NCBI GenBank assembly: GCA_905250075.1
Contig: CAJNOP010000001.1
Coordinates: 1,133,912 to 1,197,911 of the forward strand
Origin: Rotaria sp. Silwood1
Taxonomy: Eukaryota; Rotifera; Eurotatoria; Philodinida; Philodinidae
DNA: 64,000 nt
Direction of reading: 5' to 3'
Under the pieces are notes generated by a model. The model saw nothing but the letters and a program-made list of their open reading frames with translations. It had not been told where the DNA came from and searched no databases. Positions 62,666-64,000 of this stretch are shown here, piece after piece. Numbering within the stretch: position 1 is the stretch's first letter; each line of letters opens with the position of its first letter. Made by a program: the position numbers and the translations under genes.

Positions 62666-64000
62666 TTGTTTATTGTAATAAAATGCTAAAAAAAGAAAAA
62701 TATGCCAGCTAGCAAGTCATCAACTTGCACTTAAAATACATAGGTAATGTGAAGAATTCAGTTTAACTTTAATAGATAAAATCCTCGAAAAATTAACAAT
62801 TGCCTCTATCTATAAAACAAGCATATAGTAGTGTTTACTGACATTCGCAGGCGTTACTCTAAATAGATGTTGACATTTAAAAAGGAGAATAGATGATGGT
62901 CATCAGTTAATAGGGAAATAAAGAAATAAAAAAAACAGAAAGAGAAGTCGATGTATCGATGAAACTATCTTTATTTTTATTGATGACTTGCCGTAACCAT
63001 GTGAGGAGAAGTAAAAAGCATTTCTAAATAGCAGAACGAAAATATCTAGAAATTAGTATCTAATTTTCTCTGAACACAAATAGCTATCATTGACACTAAA
63101 TGAGTTTTGATTTTTTTTAATGCATAACGAAACACACTTTTCCTCGTTGGAAAATGTATTCAATCAGTGATATAATCTTCTTAGTTTTTTCTTTTTTTGA
63201 TTTTGTAAACGATGTAGAAAAAATTATCTATTATAACCAGCTACCATGATTCTATAAAAACTTATTACTTACTATATAAAATAGTAGGTGAGCAATTATT
63301 ATATAAAGATTGTTTTCATTGTTTGTAACAATGCGTATGTTAATTGATCATTAATCTTCACTGTTTAAATAACCAATCATGAAAACTAAAACAGCAAAAG
63401 TGATGGAATAATTATCATTGAAATAACTAGCAATAGTTTCTAAACACGATTTTAATTAGACAAAAAATATACACTCATGAAAAACTTTAAATATTACAAA
63501 ACGAATAAATGATTAATTATTTCAACCTGAAAGAAGATAGATTAGAAATTTTTTTTTAAATCTAAAAATTTCGAGCTTTTACTATTCACTGTCATCATCA
63601 TCATCATCATCGTTAGACTACAGTATCGACAGAAACAAAACGTGAAAAACAATTACATATATATGTAACCTATATCTTCAACAACTTTGATAGAATAATG
63701 TGATTACCATGTACAGTTTATCTGGGAATCCTATGGTCACATTTTTATTGTATTCTTACTGTTTATAGACATATACGAACTATACTTTTATTGTTTACAA
63801 CGACAGACAGCTATACTTTGGAGTAAGGATGGCCGAAACACTTGAAATAGAAAAAAAAAAAACTTTCTCGTTTTTATTTTCTCAATCAATTACCTTGTCA
63901 AACAAGTCAAGTATATCTAGATAGACATAGAAATGAAAAAAAAATATTGCTGCTACTTTTCAATACCTAACTAGTTAGAAATGATAAATATTGACATTGG
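62666..64000. other. Gene-free right end of the window
   Basis: About 1.3 kb. The first 430 bp is the diverged duplicate of 54642-55040. A short (ATC)n run lies at 63592-63612. Nothing else recognised. Confidence 0.5.

Overview
The window is AT-rich eukaryotic nuclear DNA with small spliced genes, short GT-AG introns (often about 50-70 bp) and metazoan gene families: a hairy/E(spl) repressor ending in WRPW, a rhodopsin-class GPCR, a Kv channel T1 domain, an SLC5 cotransporter, a TMX thioredoxin, adenylate kinase 2 and a PAPS transporter. The intron style, gene duplication, mixed DNA transposon remnants and an intronless bacterial/fungal-type metallo-beta-lactamase suggest a bdelloid rotifer (Rotaria-like). 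That placement is an inference from style and has not been tested by a search.

Layout. 1-139 (-): first exon of a Kv channel. 4641-5974 (+): unknown 205-aa protein in three exons. 9135-11711 (+): eight-exon single-pass membrane protein with two very small exons and a decayed mariner-like piece in its long intron. 14516-16306 (+): GPCR, convergent with 16467-18168 (-), an unknown Asn-rich protein. 21113-21932 (+): a free-standing dynein stalk / microtubule-binding-domain-like protein, followed 29 bp later by an EFCAB2/DRC8-like gene (21962-23853, +). 24755-25669 (+): intronless metallo-beta-lactamase-fold hydrolase, a likely horizontal acquisition. 28113-29012 (-): Hes/hairy transcription factor. 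29013-35613 is a long gene-poor stretch with microsatellites and a foldback repeat.

From 35614 to 47544 five consecutive genes or gene parts lie on the minus strand: TMX1/4-like, SLC5/SGLT-like, a CIA30-domain protein and adenylate kinase 2. Several of their unusually long introns hold palindromic repeats. From about 51.8 to 63.1 kb a PAPS transporter (SLC35B2) unit occurs twice in the same orientation. The proximal copy (52066-54641) carries several disabling lesions. The distal copy (61103-62665) is open but interrupted by a 10-N assembly gap. Between and around them are nested foldback/MITE elements and hAT-like termini.

No tRNA, rRNA, CRISPR, LTR element or other virus-like element was recognised. 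Exon coordinates come from hand-read splice sites whose reading frames were checked to close exactly. Family names come from motif recognition without database searches.
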